64,000 nt of DNA, from the NCBI GenBank assembly GCA_050743075.1, contig JBOGDS010000006.1, positions 6,332 to 70,331 of the forward strand, in the 5' to 3' direction. The first letter of the stretch is position 1, and every line of letters begins with the position of its first letter. Of the stretch, positions 37,648 to 46,952 are shown piece after piece. The notes under the pieces are model-generated. The model saw only the letters and a list, made by a program, of their open reading frames with translations. It was not told where the DNA came from and ran no database searches. This DNA is from JBOGDS01 sp050743075. GTDB taxonomy: Bacteria; Actinomycetota; Actinomycetes; Jiangellales; Jiangellaceae. The position numbers were made by a program, and so were the translations under genes.

Positions 37648-39332
37648 GTGCCCGCCTCTCCGGCCTGCACCAGCCGGAACCAGTAGAACCCGTGCGGCGC
37701 CAGCGTCAGCAGGTACGGCAGCTCACCGATCAACGGGAACCGTACGCCCCCCATCAGCTCGACCGGTTGGGAACCCTCGTAGCGCCGCAGGTCGAGCTCG
37801 ACCGGCTGGGGGAACCGCGAGAGGTTGTTCACGCACAGGACGACGTCGTCGCCGAAGGCCCGGACGTAGGAGAGCACGCTCGGGTTGGAGCCGCCGTGGT
37901 CGGTGAAGTCGCCGAGCCCGAAGGCCGGGTTCTGCTTTCTCACCTCGATCATGCGCCGGGTCCAGTGCAGCAGGGACGAGGTGTTGGTGATCTGCGCCTC
38001 GACGTTCGTGACCTGGTAGCCGTAGACGGCGTCCATGACGACAGGCAGGGTGAGCCGGCCCGGGTCCGCGGTCGAGAAGCCGGCGTTGCGGTCCGGCGTC
38101 CATTGCATCGGAGTGCGGACGCCGTCGCGGTCACCGAGCCAGATGTTGTCGCCCATACCGATCTCGTCCCCGTAATAGAGCACGGGCGAACCTGGCAGCG
38201 ACAACAACAAGGCGGTGAACAGCTCGATCTGGTTGGTGTCGTTCTCCAGCAGCGGGGCCAACCGTCGGCGGATGCCGATGTTGGCCTTCATCCGTGGGTC
38301 CTTCGCGTACTCGGTCCACATGTAGTCGCGCTCGTCGTCGGTGACCATCTCCAGCGTGAGCTCGTCGTGGTTGCGCAGGAAGATGCCCCACTGGCAGTTG
38401 GCCGGCACAGCCGGCGTCTGGGCCATGATCTCCGACACCGGGTAGCGCGACTCTCTCCGGACGGCCATGAAGATCCGCGGCATGACCGGGAAGTGGAAGG
38501 CCATGTGGCACTCGTCGCCGCCGACGGTGAAGTCGCCGAAGTACTCGACGACGTCGGCCGGCCACTGGTTGGCCTCGCACAGCAGCACGGTGTCCGGGTA
38601 CTCGTCGTCGACGACCTTGCGCAGCTGCTTGAGGAACCCGTGGGTCTGGGGGAGGTTCTCGCAGTCCGTGCCCTCCTCCTCGAACAGGTAGGGCACGGCG
38701 TCGAGGCGGATGCCGTCGATCCCCAGGTCGAGCCAGAACCGCAGCGCGTCGATCACGGCCTCGCCGACGGCGGGGTTCTCGTAGTTGAGGTCGGGTTGGT
38801 GGCTGAAGAAGCGGTGCCAGTAGTACTGGCGGCGGACCGGGTCGAACGTCCAGTTGGAGGTCTCCGTGTCGACGAAGATGATCCGGGCGTCGGCGTAGCC
38901 GGTGTCGTCGTCGGCCCATACATAGAAATCACCGTAGTCGCCGTTCGGGTCCTCGCGAGAGGCCTGGAACCACGCGTGCTGGTCACTGGTGTGGTTCATG
39001 ACGAAGTCCACGATCACCCGCATGCCGCGGTCGTGGGCCAGCCGGACGAACCGGCTGAAGTCCTCCAGCGTGCCGAACTCCGGCAGCACGTTCCTGTAGT
39101 CGGACACGTCGTAGCCGCCGTCGCGCAGCGGCGACGGGTAGAACGGCGGCAGCCAGAGGCAGTCGACGCCGAGCCATTCCAGGTAGTCGAGCTTCTCGGT
39201 CAGACCGCGTAGGTCGCCTGCGCCGTCGCCGTCGGAGTCCTTGAACGAACGGACCAGCACCTCGTAGAAGACGGCCCGCTTGAACCACTCGGGGTCGGTG
39301 CCGGGCGCCGGCAGTGCGTGGTCGACGCTCAT
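37644..39332 (-). CDS. treS: Trehalose synthase (maltose alpha-D-glucosyltransferase)
   Basis: A 562-residue GH13 enzyme interconverting trehalose and maltose. Key motifs are FKRAVFYEVLVRSFKDSDGD, VDFVMNHTSDQHAWFQ, the nucleophile in GIRLDAVPYLFEEEGT, the acid in VLLCEANQWPADVVEYFGD and LRNHDELTLEMV. Length corresponds to TreS without a fused kinase domain. ATG 39332 overlaps the glgE stop (ATGA) and its own stop overlaps the maltokinase start, giving a glgE-treS-mak chain of 4-nt overlaps. Confidence 0.97.
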   Translation of the reverse strand: MSVDHALPAPGTDPEWFKRAVFYEVLVRSFKDSDGDGAGDLRGLTEKLDYLEWLGVDCLWLPPFYPSPLRDGGYDVSDYRNVLPEFGTLEDFSRFVRLAHDRGMRVIVDFVMNHTSDQHAWFQASREDPNGDYGDFYVWADDDTGYADARIIFVDTETSNWTFDPVRRQYYWHRFFSHQPDLNYENPAVGEAVIDALRFWLDLGIDGIRLDAVPYLFEEEGTDCENLPQTHGFLKQLRKVVDDEYPDTVLLCEANQWPADVVEYFGDFTVGGDECHMAFHFPVMPRIFMAVRRESRYPVSEIMAQTPAVPANCQWGIFLRNHDELTLEMVTDDERDYMWTEYAKDPRMKANIGIRRRLAPLLENDTNQIELFTALLLSLPGSPVLYYGDEIGMGDNIWLGDRDGVRTPMQWTPDRNAGFSTADPGRLTLPVVMDAVYGYQVTNVEAQITNTSSLLHWTRRMIEVRKQNPAFGLGDFTDHGGSNPSVLSYVRAFGDDVVLCVNNLSRFPQPVELDLRRYEGSQPVELMGGVRFPLIGELPYLLTLAPHGFYWFRLVQAGEAGT

Positions 39333-41311
39333 GTGCCCCACCGCCGGGCCACCAGGACATGGGCGGGCTCGACGGCAGGGTCGAGCCGCACGTAGTCGTG
39401 CTGGCCCCACTGGAAGCTCTGCCCGGACAGCTCGTCGTGGGCGGCGAACGTCTCGTGCCAGTCGAACCCGATGGCCGGCATGTCGAGCGAGACGGTGGCC
39501 TCGCGGGTCGCGTGCGGGTCGAGGTTGACGACGATGATCACAATGTCGTCGGCTTCGTGCCTCGAGAAGCAGACGACGTCGGGATCGTCGACATGGTGGA
39601 AGCGCAGGTTACGCAGCCGGCGTAGCGCCGTGTGGGCACGACGGATCTCGTTCAGCCGGGTGATGTACGGCGCCAGTGACTGCCCGTCGCGCATCCCGCC
39701 GGGTTGATAGGACGCCCAGTCGCGGGGGCGGTACTGGTACTTCTCCGAGTCGAGGTACTCCTCGCTGCCCGGTCGGGCGGCGACATGCTCGAAGAGCTCG
39801 TAGCCGGAATAGACACCCCAGGTCGGGGAGAGCATGGCCGCGAGCACGGCCCGTACCTTGAACGCCGCCGGGCCTCCGTACTGGAGGTAGGCGTGCAGGA
39901 TGTCCGGGGTGTTCACGAACAGGTTGGGCCGCATGTAGGCGGCGGCGTCGCGAAGCTCGGTCATGTACTCGGTGAGCTCGTCCTTGCCGTTCTTCCAGGT
40001 GAAGTACGTGTAGGACTGGCCGAAGCCGACCTTGGCCAGGGTGTGCATCATCGCCCGGCGGGTGAAGGCCTCGGCCAGGAAGACGACGTCGGGGTCAGTG
40101 CGGTGGATGTCGTCGAGCAGGCGGTGCCAGAAGTTCACCGGCTTGGTGTGCGGGTTGTCGACGCGGAAGATCCGCATGCCGTGAGCCATCCAGTGCCGGA
40201 CGACCCGGCGGACTTCGGCGTAGATGCCCTCGGGGTCATTGTCGAAGTTCAGCGGGTAGATGTCCTGGTACTTCTTCGGTGGGTTCTCCGCATAGGCGAT
40301 GCTGCCGTCGGCCCGCTCGGTGAACCATTCGGGATGCTCGCTGACCCAGGGGTGATCCGGGGAGCATTGCAGCGCCAGGTCCAGCGCAACCTCGAGCTCG
40401 TGCGCGCGGGCCAGGTCGACGAACGCGTCGAAGTCGTCGAGCGTGCCGAGCCCCGGATGGATCGCGTCGTGCCCGCCCTCGTCGGAACCGATGGCCCACG
40501 GCACACCAGGGTCGGTAGGCCTGGCGGCGAGCGTGTTATTGGGCCCCTTGCGGTAGGTACGGCCGATCGGGTGTATCGGCGGCAGGTACACGACGTCGAA
40601 GCCCATGGCCGCGATCGCTGGCAACCGCTGCGCCGCGGTCAGGAAGGTTCCCGACGTCCACGAGCCGTCGTCGTGCCGGACGGCCCCCTCGGACCGGGGG
40701 AAGAACTCGTACCACGAGCCGTAGAGGGCCCGCTCGCGCTCGACCCGCAACGGGTAGGGGCCGTCCTCGGTGAGCAGGTCACGAAGCGGGTGCGCGTCGA
40801 GCACGGCTTCGACGTCGGCGGCGAGCGCGACGGCGAGGCGGACCGGCGCCGGTCGTCGGGTGTCGCGCATGGCCTTGGCGGTGTCGCGGAGCAGCCGCCG
40901 CTGCGGCGTCCGGCCGCGCGGCAGGGCGGTGGCCGCGCGCTCGAGGAGCGCCGCGCCCACGGCGAAGACCAGGTCGACGTCGATGTCGGCGGGGATCTTG
41001 ACCTCCGCCGTGTGCCGCCAACTCGCGATCGGATCGGACCATCCCTCGACGACGATGGACCAGTCGCCCTCGCCGTCGGGAGTGACGTCGGCCAGCCACC
41101 GGTCGCCGTACGGGTCGCGTGGGCGCATCCGGACCCGCTGGCGGAGCTTGCCGGCGTCGTCGCGCAGGACTGCGGCCGCCGCGACGGCGTCGTGTCCCTC
41201 CCGGAAGACGGTCGCGGAGACCTCGAAGGTCTCGCCGACCACGGCCTTGGCGGGGTAGCGCCCGCACCCGATCACGGGGTGGACGTCCAGGATCGGGATG
41301 CGTCCGGTCAT
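39329..41311 (-). CDS. glgE: Alpha-1,4-glucan:maltose-1-phosphate maltosyltransferase
   Basis: A 660-residue GH13 enzyme that transfers maltosyl units from maltose-1-phosphate to growing alpha-glucan. It shows the GlgE N-terminal domain (IPILDVHPVIGCGRYPAKAV), LYGSWYEFFPRSEGA, the phosphate-site region IHPIGRTYRKGPNNTL, LALQCSPDHPWVSEHPEWF, the nucleophile Asp in MRIFRVDNPHTKPVNFWHRL and the acid in VVFLAEAFTRRAMM. ATG 41311 is chosen over GTG 41314 and TTG 41320. It heads the glgE-treS-mak operon and is divergent from glgP. Confidence 0.97.
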   Translation of the reverse strand: MTGRIPILDVHPVIGCGRYPAKAVVGETFEVSATVFREGHDAVAAAAVLRDDAGKLRQRVRMRPRDPYGDRWLADVTPDGEGDWSIVVEGWSDPIASWRHTAEVKIPADIDVDLVFAVGAALLERAATALPRGRTPQRRLLRDTAKAMRDTRRPAPVRLAVALAADVEAVLDAHPLRDLLTEDGPYPLRVERERALYGSWYEFFPRSEGAVRHDDGSWTSGTFLTAAQRLPAIAAMGFDVVYLPPIHPIGRTYRKGPNNTLAARPTDPGVPWAIGSDEGGHDAIHPGLGTLDDFDAFVDLARAHELEVALDLALQCSPDHPWVSEHPEWFTERADGSIAYAENPPKKYQDIYPLNFDNDPEGIYAEVRRVVRHWMAHGMRIFRVDNPHTKPVNFWHRLLDDIHRTDPDVVFLAEAFTRRAMMHTLAKVGFGQSYTYFTWKNGKDELTEYMTELRDAAAYMRPNLFVNTPDILHAYLQYGGPAAFKVRAVLAAMLSPTWGVYSGYELFEHVAARPGSEEYLDSEKYQYRPRDWASYQPGGMRDGQSLAPYITRLNEIRRAHTALRRLRNLRFHHVDDPDVVCFSRHEADDIVIIVVNLDPHATREATVSLDMPAIGFDWHETFAAHDELSGQSFQWGQHDYVRLDPAVEPAHVLVARRWGT

Positions 41312-41345
41312 CACGTACAACGGTACTCACTTCGCGCGGGCAAGC

Positions 41346-41359
41346 CCCATGATCATGGG
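41346..41359. promoter_or_regulatory. 14-bp palindrome in the glgE/glgP divergent promoter region
   Basis: CCCATGATCATGGG is a perfect palindrome located 35 nt upstream of the glgE start and 77 nt upstream of the glgP start. Its position suits an operator shared by both directions. No regulator gene is adjacent, so function is inferred from location only. Confidence 0.45.
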
Positions 41360-41435
41360 TGGGTGAGGGCGGGCGACGGTCCGGATGGCGGACCGGCCGC
41401 AAGGTCGTCCACCAGGCAAGCACTACCGTACGCGG

Positions 41436-44009
41436 GTGCGAGCGATCCGACGCCTGACGGTCCGTACCGTGCTGCCGCCTGCCCTGGTGCCGCTGGGCGA
41501 GCTGGTGTCCAACCTGCGCTGGTCCTGGCACCCACCGACCCAGGAGGTGTTCGCCGCCGTCGACCCGTCGCTGTGGGAGGCGGTCCGGCGCGACCCGGTT
41601 CGGCTTCTCGGCGAGGTGCCGCCCGAGCGGCTCGCCGAGCTGGCGACGGACGGGGCCTTCCTGGCGCGAGTACGCAGCGCGCACGACGACCTGCAGCGCT
41701 ATCTGACCGAGGACCGCTGGTACCAGTCGGCGGACGGGGACGCGCCCCAGGCGATCGCCTACTTCTCGCCGGAGTTCGGCATCACCCATGTCCTGCCGCA
41801 GTACTCCGGCGGACTGGGCATCCTGGCTGGCGACCACCTGAAGGCCGCGAGCGACCTGGGCGTGCCGATCGTGGGGGTCGGCCTGCTGTACCGGCACGGC
41901 TACTTCGTGCAGTCGCTGTCCCGCGACGGCTGGCAGCAGGAGCGCTACCCGCTCGTCGACCCGAACAACCTGCCCGTCTCCCAGCTGCGGGATGCCGACG
42001 GCTCGCCGGTACGGGTGCACGTCGGCCTGCCCGGTGGACGGCGGCTCACAGCCCTGGTGTGGGTCGCCCAGGTCGGGCGGGTGCCGCTGCTCATGCTGGA
42101 CTCCGACACCGAAGAGAACGGACCGGCCGAGCGCGAGGTCACCGACCGGCTCTACGGCGGCGGGGGCGAGCACCGGCTGCTCCAGGAGATGCTGCTCGGC
42201 ATCGGCGGCGTGCGTGCCTTGCGCGAGTACAGCCGCGTGACCGGCGCGCCGGCTCCGGAGGTGTACCACACCAACGAGGGCCACGCGGGCTTCCTGGGCC
42301 TGGAACGCATCCGCGAGCTGACCGAGGGCGCCGGCCTCGGCGTGGACGCCGCGCTGGAGGCCGCCCGGTCCGGCACCGTCTTCACTACGCACACGCCGGT
42401 GCCGGCCGGCATCGACCGCTTCCCGCGCGACCTGATCCAGCAGTACTTCGGCGGCGACAACGCCTCGCCCGGCCTGCCTATCGAGCGGATCCTGGAGCTA
42501 GGCGCCGAGGACTACCCGGGCGGCGACCCGGAGGTCTACAACATGGCGGTCATGGGGCTGCGGCTGGCGCAGCGGGCCAACGGCGTGAGCAGGCTGCACG
42601 GACAGGTCAGCCGGGAGATGTTCGCCGGCCTCTGGCCGGCGTTCGACCAGAACGAGATCCCCATCACATCGGTGACCAACGGCGTACACGCTCCGACCTG
42701 GGTGGCTCCCGAGGTCATGCGGCTGGCTCGCCGCGCGGGCGGGACGGACCTGGTCGAACGCGGCGAGGGCTGGGAGCAGGCCGTCGCCAAGGTCCGGGAC
42801 GGGGAGATCTGGTCGACCAAGCGGGTCCTGCGCGAGCGGCTGGTACTCGACGCGCGGCGCAGGTTGCGGGAGTCGTGCCGGCAGCGCGGCTCCAGCGAGG
42901 CCGAGCTGGGCTGGATCGACGGGGTGCTCGACCCGGACGTGCTGACGATCGGGTTCGCGCGTCGGGTGCCGTCCTACAAGCGGCTCACGCTGATGCTGCG
43001 CGACCCGTCCCGCCTGAAAGCGCTGCTGCTCGACCAGGCTCGCCCGATCCAGCTGGTCATCGCCGGCAAGGCCCATCCCGCCGACGACGGCGGCAAGCGG
43101 CTGATCCAGGAGATGGTCCGCTTCACCGACGACCCCGAGGTCCGGCACCGGATCGTGTTCCTCCCCGACTACGACATCGAGATGGCCCAACCGCTCTACC
43201 CTGGCTGCGACGTCTGGCTGAACAACCCGCTGCGCCCGTACGAGGCGTGCGGAACCTCGGGTATGAAGGCGGCGCTCAACGGCGCGCTCAACCTGTCGAT
43301 CCGCGACGGCTGGTGGGACGAGTGGTTCGGGCCGGAGTTCGGCTGGGCGATCCCGTCGGCAGAGGGAGTCGAGGACCAGGACCATCGCGACGACCTCGAG
43401 GCGGCCGCGCTGTACGACATCATCCAGCAGCAGGTGGTGCCGCGTTACTACGACGTCGACGGCGGTGGAGTGCCGCGCCGCTGGCTGGAGATGCTCCGGC
43501 AGACCATGACCTCGCTCGGCCCCCGCGTACAGGCGACCCGGATGGTGCGCGACTACGTCGACCGGCTGTACCGGCCGGCTGCCGCCTCCGGGCGGGCGCT
43601 GAACGACGACTACGACGGCGCCGTCGCGCTCGCCGAGTGGAAGGCCCGGGTCCGCACGGCGTGGAAGGGCGTCACGATCGAACACGTCGAGAGCTCGTCC
43701 GACGGCGATGCGTTCGAGATGGGGCAGGCGTTGTCGCTGCGGGCGTTCGTGTCGCTCGGATCGCTGTCGCCACACGACGTCGACATGCAGGTGGTGCACG
43801 GGCGGGTCGACGAGGCCGACCAGCTGCGCGAGCCCGGGGTGACGTCGCTCCGCCTCGCCGAGTCCTACGAGCATGGCCGCTACCGCTTCGACGGGGAGAT
43901 GTCACTTCAGCGCACCGGAGCGTTCGGATACACGGTGCGGGTCGTCCCGCGCCACGATCGCCTCGCCGGCCCCGCCGAGCTGGGCCTGGCGGTGCTTCCC
44001 CCCAAGTAG
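41436..44009 (+). CDS. glgP: Alpha-glucan (maltodextrin) phosphorylase
   Basis: An 857-residue PLP-dependent phosphorylase releasing glucose-1-phosphate from alpha-glucan. It is the long-N-terminus actinobacterial type: RAIRRLTVRTVLPPALVPLG, then LRWSWHPPTQEVF, FSPEFGITHVLPQYSGGLGILAGDH, VYHTNEGHAGFL, the substrate loop TTHTPVPAGIDRF and the PLP-lysine motif ACGTSGMKAALNGALNLSI. GTG 41436 begins the conserved block. It is divergent from glgE and convergent with glgX, forming the degradative arm of the locus. Confidence 0.96.
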   Translation: MRAIRRLTVRTVLPPALVPLGELVSNLRWSWHPPTQEVFAAVDPSLWEAVRRDPVRLLGEVPPERLAELATDGAFLARVRSAHDDLQRYLTEDRWYQSADGDAPQAIAYFSPEFGITHVLPQYSGGLGILAGDHLKAASDLGVPIVGVGLLYRHGYFVQSLSRDGWQQERYPLVDPNNLPVSQLRDADGSPVRVHVGLPGGRRLTALVWVAQVGRVPLLMLDSDTEENGPAEREVTDRLYGGGGEHRLLQEMLLGIGGVRALREYSRVTGAPAPEVYHTNEGHAGFLGLERIRELTEGAGLGVDAALEAARSGTVFTTHTPVPAGIDRFPRDLIQQYFGGDNASPGLPIERILELGAEDYPGGDPEVYNMAVMGLRLAQRANGVSRLHGQVSREMFAGLWPAFDQNEIPITSVTNGVHAPTWVAPEVMRLARRAGGTDLVERGEGWEQAVAKVRDGEIWSTKRVLRERLVLDARRRLRESCRQRGSSEAELGWIDGVLDPDVLTIGFARRVPSYKRLTLMLRDPSRLKALLLDQARPIQLVIAGKAHPADDGGKRLIQEMVRFTDDPEVRHRIVFLPDYDIEMAQPLYPGCDVWLNNPLRPYEACGTSGMKAALNGALNLSIRDGWWDEWFGPEFGWAIPSAEGVEDQDHRDDLEAAALYDIIQQQVVPRYYDVDGGGVPRRWLEMLRQTMTSLGPRVQATRMVRDYVDRLYRPAAASGRALNDDYDGAVALAEWKARVRTAWKGVTIEHVESSSDGDAFEMGQALSLRAFVSLGSLSPHDVDMQVVHGRVDEADQLREPGVTSLRLAESYEHGRYRFDGEMSLQRTGAFGYTVRVVPRHDRLAGPAELGLAVLPPK

Positions 44010-44017
44010 CGCCCGCA

Positions 44018-46108
44018 TCACGCAGTCGCGCCGAGGAGGAGGCAGCTCCGGCTGATCATCCGCACTGAATGTCCCGCCAGGTACGCCGATGCGGCTGCCT
44101 GCTTCTCGGCGGTGTCGAGGACGACCTCGTAGTGCCCGGCCCAGACGCCGGCCGGAAGGGTGACGTCGACCGGGTCGGCGCCGGCGTGCAGCCACAGCAG
44201 GAACGAGTCGCCCGTGATCCGCTGGCCCTGGCGGTCCCGGGAGCGGATGCCGTCGCCGGTGAGGAACATGCCGAGGGTGCGCAGCGACTCGTCATGCCAG
44301 GCCTCGTCGGTCATCTCGTCCCCGGACGGGTGGAACCAGGCGAGGTCCTTGCGGCCGTCGTCGACGACAGGACGTCCCTCGAAGAACCGCCGCTGCCGGA
44401 AGACCGGCTGCTCTCGCCGCAGCGTGAGCAGCGTGCGGGCGAACGTGAGCAGATCTGAGTACTCCGACCGCAGCGACCAGTCGACCCAGGTCGTCTCGTC
44501 GTCGAGGCAGTAGGCGTTGTTGTTGCCGCGTTGGGTGCGGCCCATCTCGTCGCCGGCCACGAGCATCGGCACGCCGGTCGACAGCAACAACGTCGTCAGG
44601 AGGTTGTGCATTTGCCGTCCGCGCAGTGCCAGCACGTCGGGATCGGAGGTCTCGCCTTCGGCGCCGTGGTTCCAGGATCGGTTGTCGTCGGTGCCGTCCC
44701 GGTTGTCCTCGCCGTTGGCCTCGTTGTGCTTGCGGTCGTACGAGACCAGGTCGCGCAGCGTGAAGCCGTCGTGCGCCGTGACGAAGTTGATCGACGCGTA
44801 CGGGCGCCTCCCGTCGTCGGCGTAGAGATCCGACGAGCCCGACAACCGGTAGGCGAGATCGCGGACACCGGAGGCGCGGCCACGCCAGTGGTCCCGCACG
44901 GTGTTGCGGAACCTGTCGTTCCACTCGGTCCACAGGTGCGGGAACTCGCCCACCTGGTAGCCGCCGGGACCGACATCCCACGGCTCGGCGATCAGCTTGA
45001 CCTCGCGCAGGGCCGGGTCCTGTTCGATGACGGTCATGAACGAGCCGAGCATGTCGACATCGTGCATGGAGCGGGCCAGCGCGGCCGCCAGGTCGAAGCG
45101 GAAGCCGTCGACGTGCATCTCGTCGACCCAGTAGCGCAGCGAGTCCATGACGAGCCGCAACACGTGTGGGTGGGCGACATTCACCGTGTTGCCGGTGCCG
45201 GTGTAGTCGCTGTAGCGGTCCGGGTGGGCCGCGTCGAGGCGGTAGTAGGCGGGGTTGTCGATGCCGCGGAAGGAGAACGTCGGGCCCGTCGGCCCCTGTT
45301 CGGCGGTGTGGTTGTAGACGACGTCGAGCACGACCTCGAGCCCAGCCTCGTGCAGGGCCCGGACCATCGCCTTGAACTCGCTCACCTGCTCGCCGAGCGA
45401 CCCGCTGGCCGCGTAGGGCGCATGCGGCGCGAAGAACGCCAGCGAGTTGTAGCCCCAGTAGTTGCTCTGGCCGCGCTCGACCTGCTGGGGTTCGCTGACG
45501 AAGTGGTGGACCGGCATCAGCTCGACCGTGGTCACGCCGAGGTCGAGGAGGTGCTGGATCGCAGCCGGATGGGTCAGACCGGCGAACGTGCCACGCAGCT
45601 CCTCCGGGACCTCTGGGTGGCGCATCGTGAAGCCGCGGACGTGAAGCTCGTAGACGACGGTGTCCGCCCACGGGACCACGGGCCGTGCGTCGGTGCCCCA
45701 GTCGAAGCGGTCGTCGCCGACGATCACGCCCTTGGGTACGTGCGACGCCGAGGCCTGGCCGGGTTCGAAGACGGCCGGCCCGTAGGCGACGTCGCCCGTG
45801 ACCGCGCGGGCGTAGGGGTCGAGCAGCAACTTGGCCGGGTCGAATCGGCGACCGCGGGCCGGGTCCCACGGCCCGTGTACGCGGAACCCGTAGCGCTGGC
45901 CAGGCCCGACGCCGGGCAGACGTCCGTGCCAGGTGTCGAACGTGCGGTCCTGGAGCGGCACCCGGACCTCAGCGCCGAATTCGTCGAACAAGCACACCTC
46001 GACCTGCTCCGCCTCGGGCGCCCAGAGTGCGACGTTGGTGGAGTCGCCGTCGTGCGTAGCTCCGAGTGGCGCCCACTGGCCTGGCCATGCGGTCTTCGGG
46101 TCGGTCAC
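44018..46108 (-). CDS. glgX: Glycogen debranching enzyme (isoamylase type)
   Basis: A 696-residue GH13 enzyme hydrolysing alpha-1,6 branches, usually of phosphorylase-limit dextrin. The N-terminal CBM48 is TNVALWAPEAEQVEVCLFDE, followed by RYGFRVHGPWDPARGRRFD, YELHVRGFTMRHPEVPEELR, VVYNHTAEQGPTGPTF, the nucleophile Asp in DGFRFDLAAALAR, the acid in LIAEPWDVGPGGYQVGEFP and the TAHDGFTLRDLVSYDRKHNE block. GTG 46108 starts TDPKTAWPGQWAPLGA. It is convergent with glgP, 8 nt apart. Confidence 0.97.
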   Translation of the reverse strand: MTDPKTAWPGQWAPLGATHDGDSTNVALWAPEAEQVEVCLFDEFGAEVRVPLQDRTFDTWHGRLPGVGPGQRYGFRVHGPWDPARGRRFDPAKLLLDPYARAVTGDVAYGPAVFEPGQASASHVPKGVIVGDDRFDWGTDARPVVPWADTVVYELHVRGFTMRHPEVPEELRGTFAGLTHPAAIQHLLDLGVTTVELMPVHHFVSEPQQVERGQSNYWGYNSLAFFAPHAPYAASGSLGEQVSEFKAMVRALHEAGLEVVLDVVYNHTAEQGPTGPTFSFRGIDNPAYYRLDAAHPDRYSDYTGTGNTVNVAHPHVLRLVMDSLRYWVDEMHVDGFRFDLAAALARSMHDVDMLGSFMTVIEQDPALREVKLIAEPWDVGPGGYQVGEFPHLWTEWNDRFRNTVRDHWRGRASGVRDLAYRLSGSSDLYADDGRRPYASINFVTAHDGFTLRDLVSYDRKHNEANGEDNRDGTDDNRSWNHGAEGETSDPDVLALRGRQMHNLLTTLLLSTGVPMLVAGDEMGRTQRGNNNAYCLDDETTWVDWSLRSEYSDLLTFARTLLTLRREQPVFRQRRFFEGRPVVDDGRKDLAWFHPSGDEMTDEAWHDESLRTLGMFLTGDGIRSRDRQGQRITGDSFLLWLHAGADPVDVTLPAGVWAGHYEVVLDTAEKQAAASAYLAGHSVRMISRSCLLLGATA

Positions 46109-46224
46109 TCGGGCATTGTCGTGGCAACCCGCAGATATCCTCTCTCCGCACCGCCGAGCGATGAGTCCTGGTCGGTCGACAGATCTACATGTGGCGGAGA
46201 GCAGCGACCGGAAGGAGCTTGGCT

Positions 46225-46780
46225 GTGCGGAGAATCTTGGTGTTCCTGGGGCCACGGTCGACGGATACTACGAGGGGCCGAACCGGGGTTCGACTGGCCG
46301 AACGTCGACGACGAGTTCAACGAGTTCGGGGTGGCGCAGCTCGACGAGCTCGACACTTTGCTGTTCGGGCGGGTCACCTACGAGGGGATGGCGGCGTACT
46401 GGCCGACGCCGGCGGCGGAGCAGGACGACCCGAGGGTCGCGGCCCGGATGAACGGCATCTCCAAGATCGTTGTCTCGCGCACGCTGAGCAACCCCGAGTG
46501 GGCAAACACACGGCTGATCAGGGACCACGTCGGCGACGAGATCGCCACGCTCAAGCAACAGCCCGGGAAGGACATCGCGATCTTCGGCAGCTCCGCGCTG
46601 ACTGTGAGCCTCCTGAAGCTCGGGCTCGTCGACGAAGTGCGGATCATGGTGATGCCGGTCGCCCTCGGTGCCGGCAGGTCTCTGTTCCGAACGGCGGACG
46701 AAAGGATCAACCTGAAGCTGCTGAAGACCAGGCAGTTCGAATCCGGCAACGTCCTTCTCTACGACGAGCCGGTCCGGTAG
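46225..46780 (+). pseudogene. Frameshifted RibD C-terminal/dihydrofolate reductase-like gene
   Basis: The expected family opening is split over three frames: VRRILVFLG from GTG 46225, then ATVDGYYEGPN one frame over (from about 46250), then FDWPNVDDEFNEFGVAQLD (from about 46290), after which a single frame runs intact to the stop at 46780. Family blocks in the intact part are TLLFGRVTYEGMAAYWP, KIVVSRTL, DIAIFGSSALTVSLLKLGLVDEV and MPVALGAGRSLF. These proteins are NADPH-binding reductases of unknown substrate. Two small indels near the start would abolish translation from GTG 46225; whether they are real or read errors is open. Confidence 0.85.
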
Positions 46781-46952
46781 GGCAGTCCAGAGCGAGCCAG
46801 GCACGCGCGGACCGCGGCACCTCGCGGAAGCCGGCGGCCCACTGGCGCAGCCGCGGCGAACCCCCACCGCCCAGCCAACACTCTGGGCACTGTCAGGCGA
46901 CCCACCTCGACCCGCCCCAGGAGCCGCCACCGGCCGAGCCTCAGGGGCCAGG

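Noticed and set aside
39704..44068. 1454-codon open frame on the + strand
   Set aside because: It overlaps glgE antisense and glgP in another frame; both have complete catalytic motifs.
44531..46224. Long + strand open frame antisense to glgX
   Set aside because: Only its last part (after about 46290) encodes the RibD-like protein; the rest mirrors glgX.
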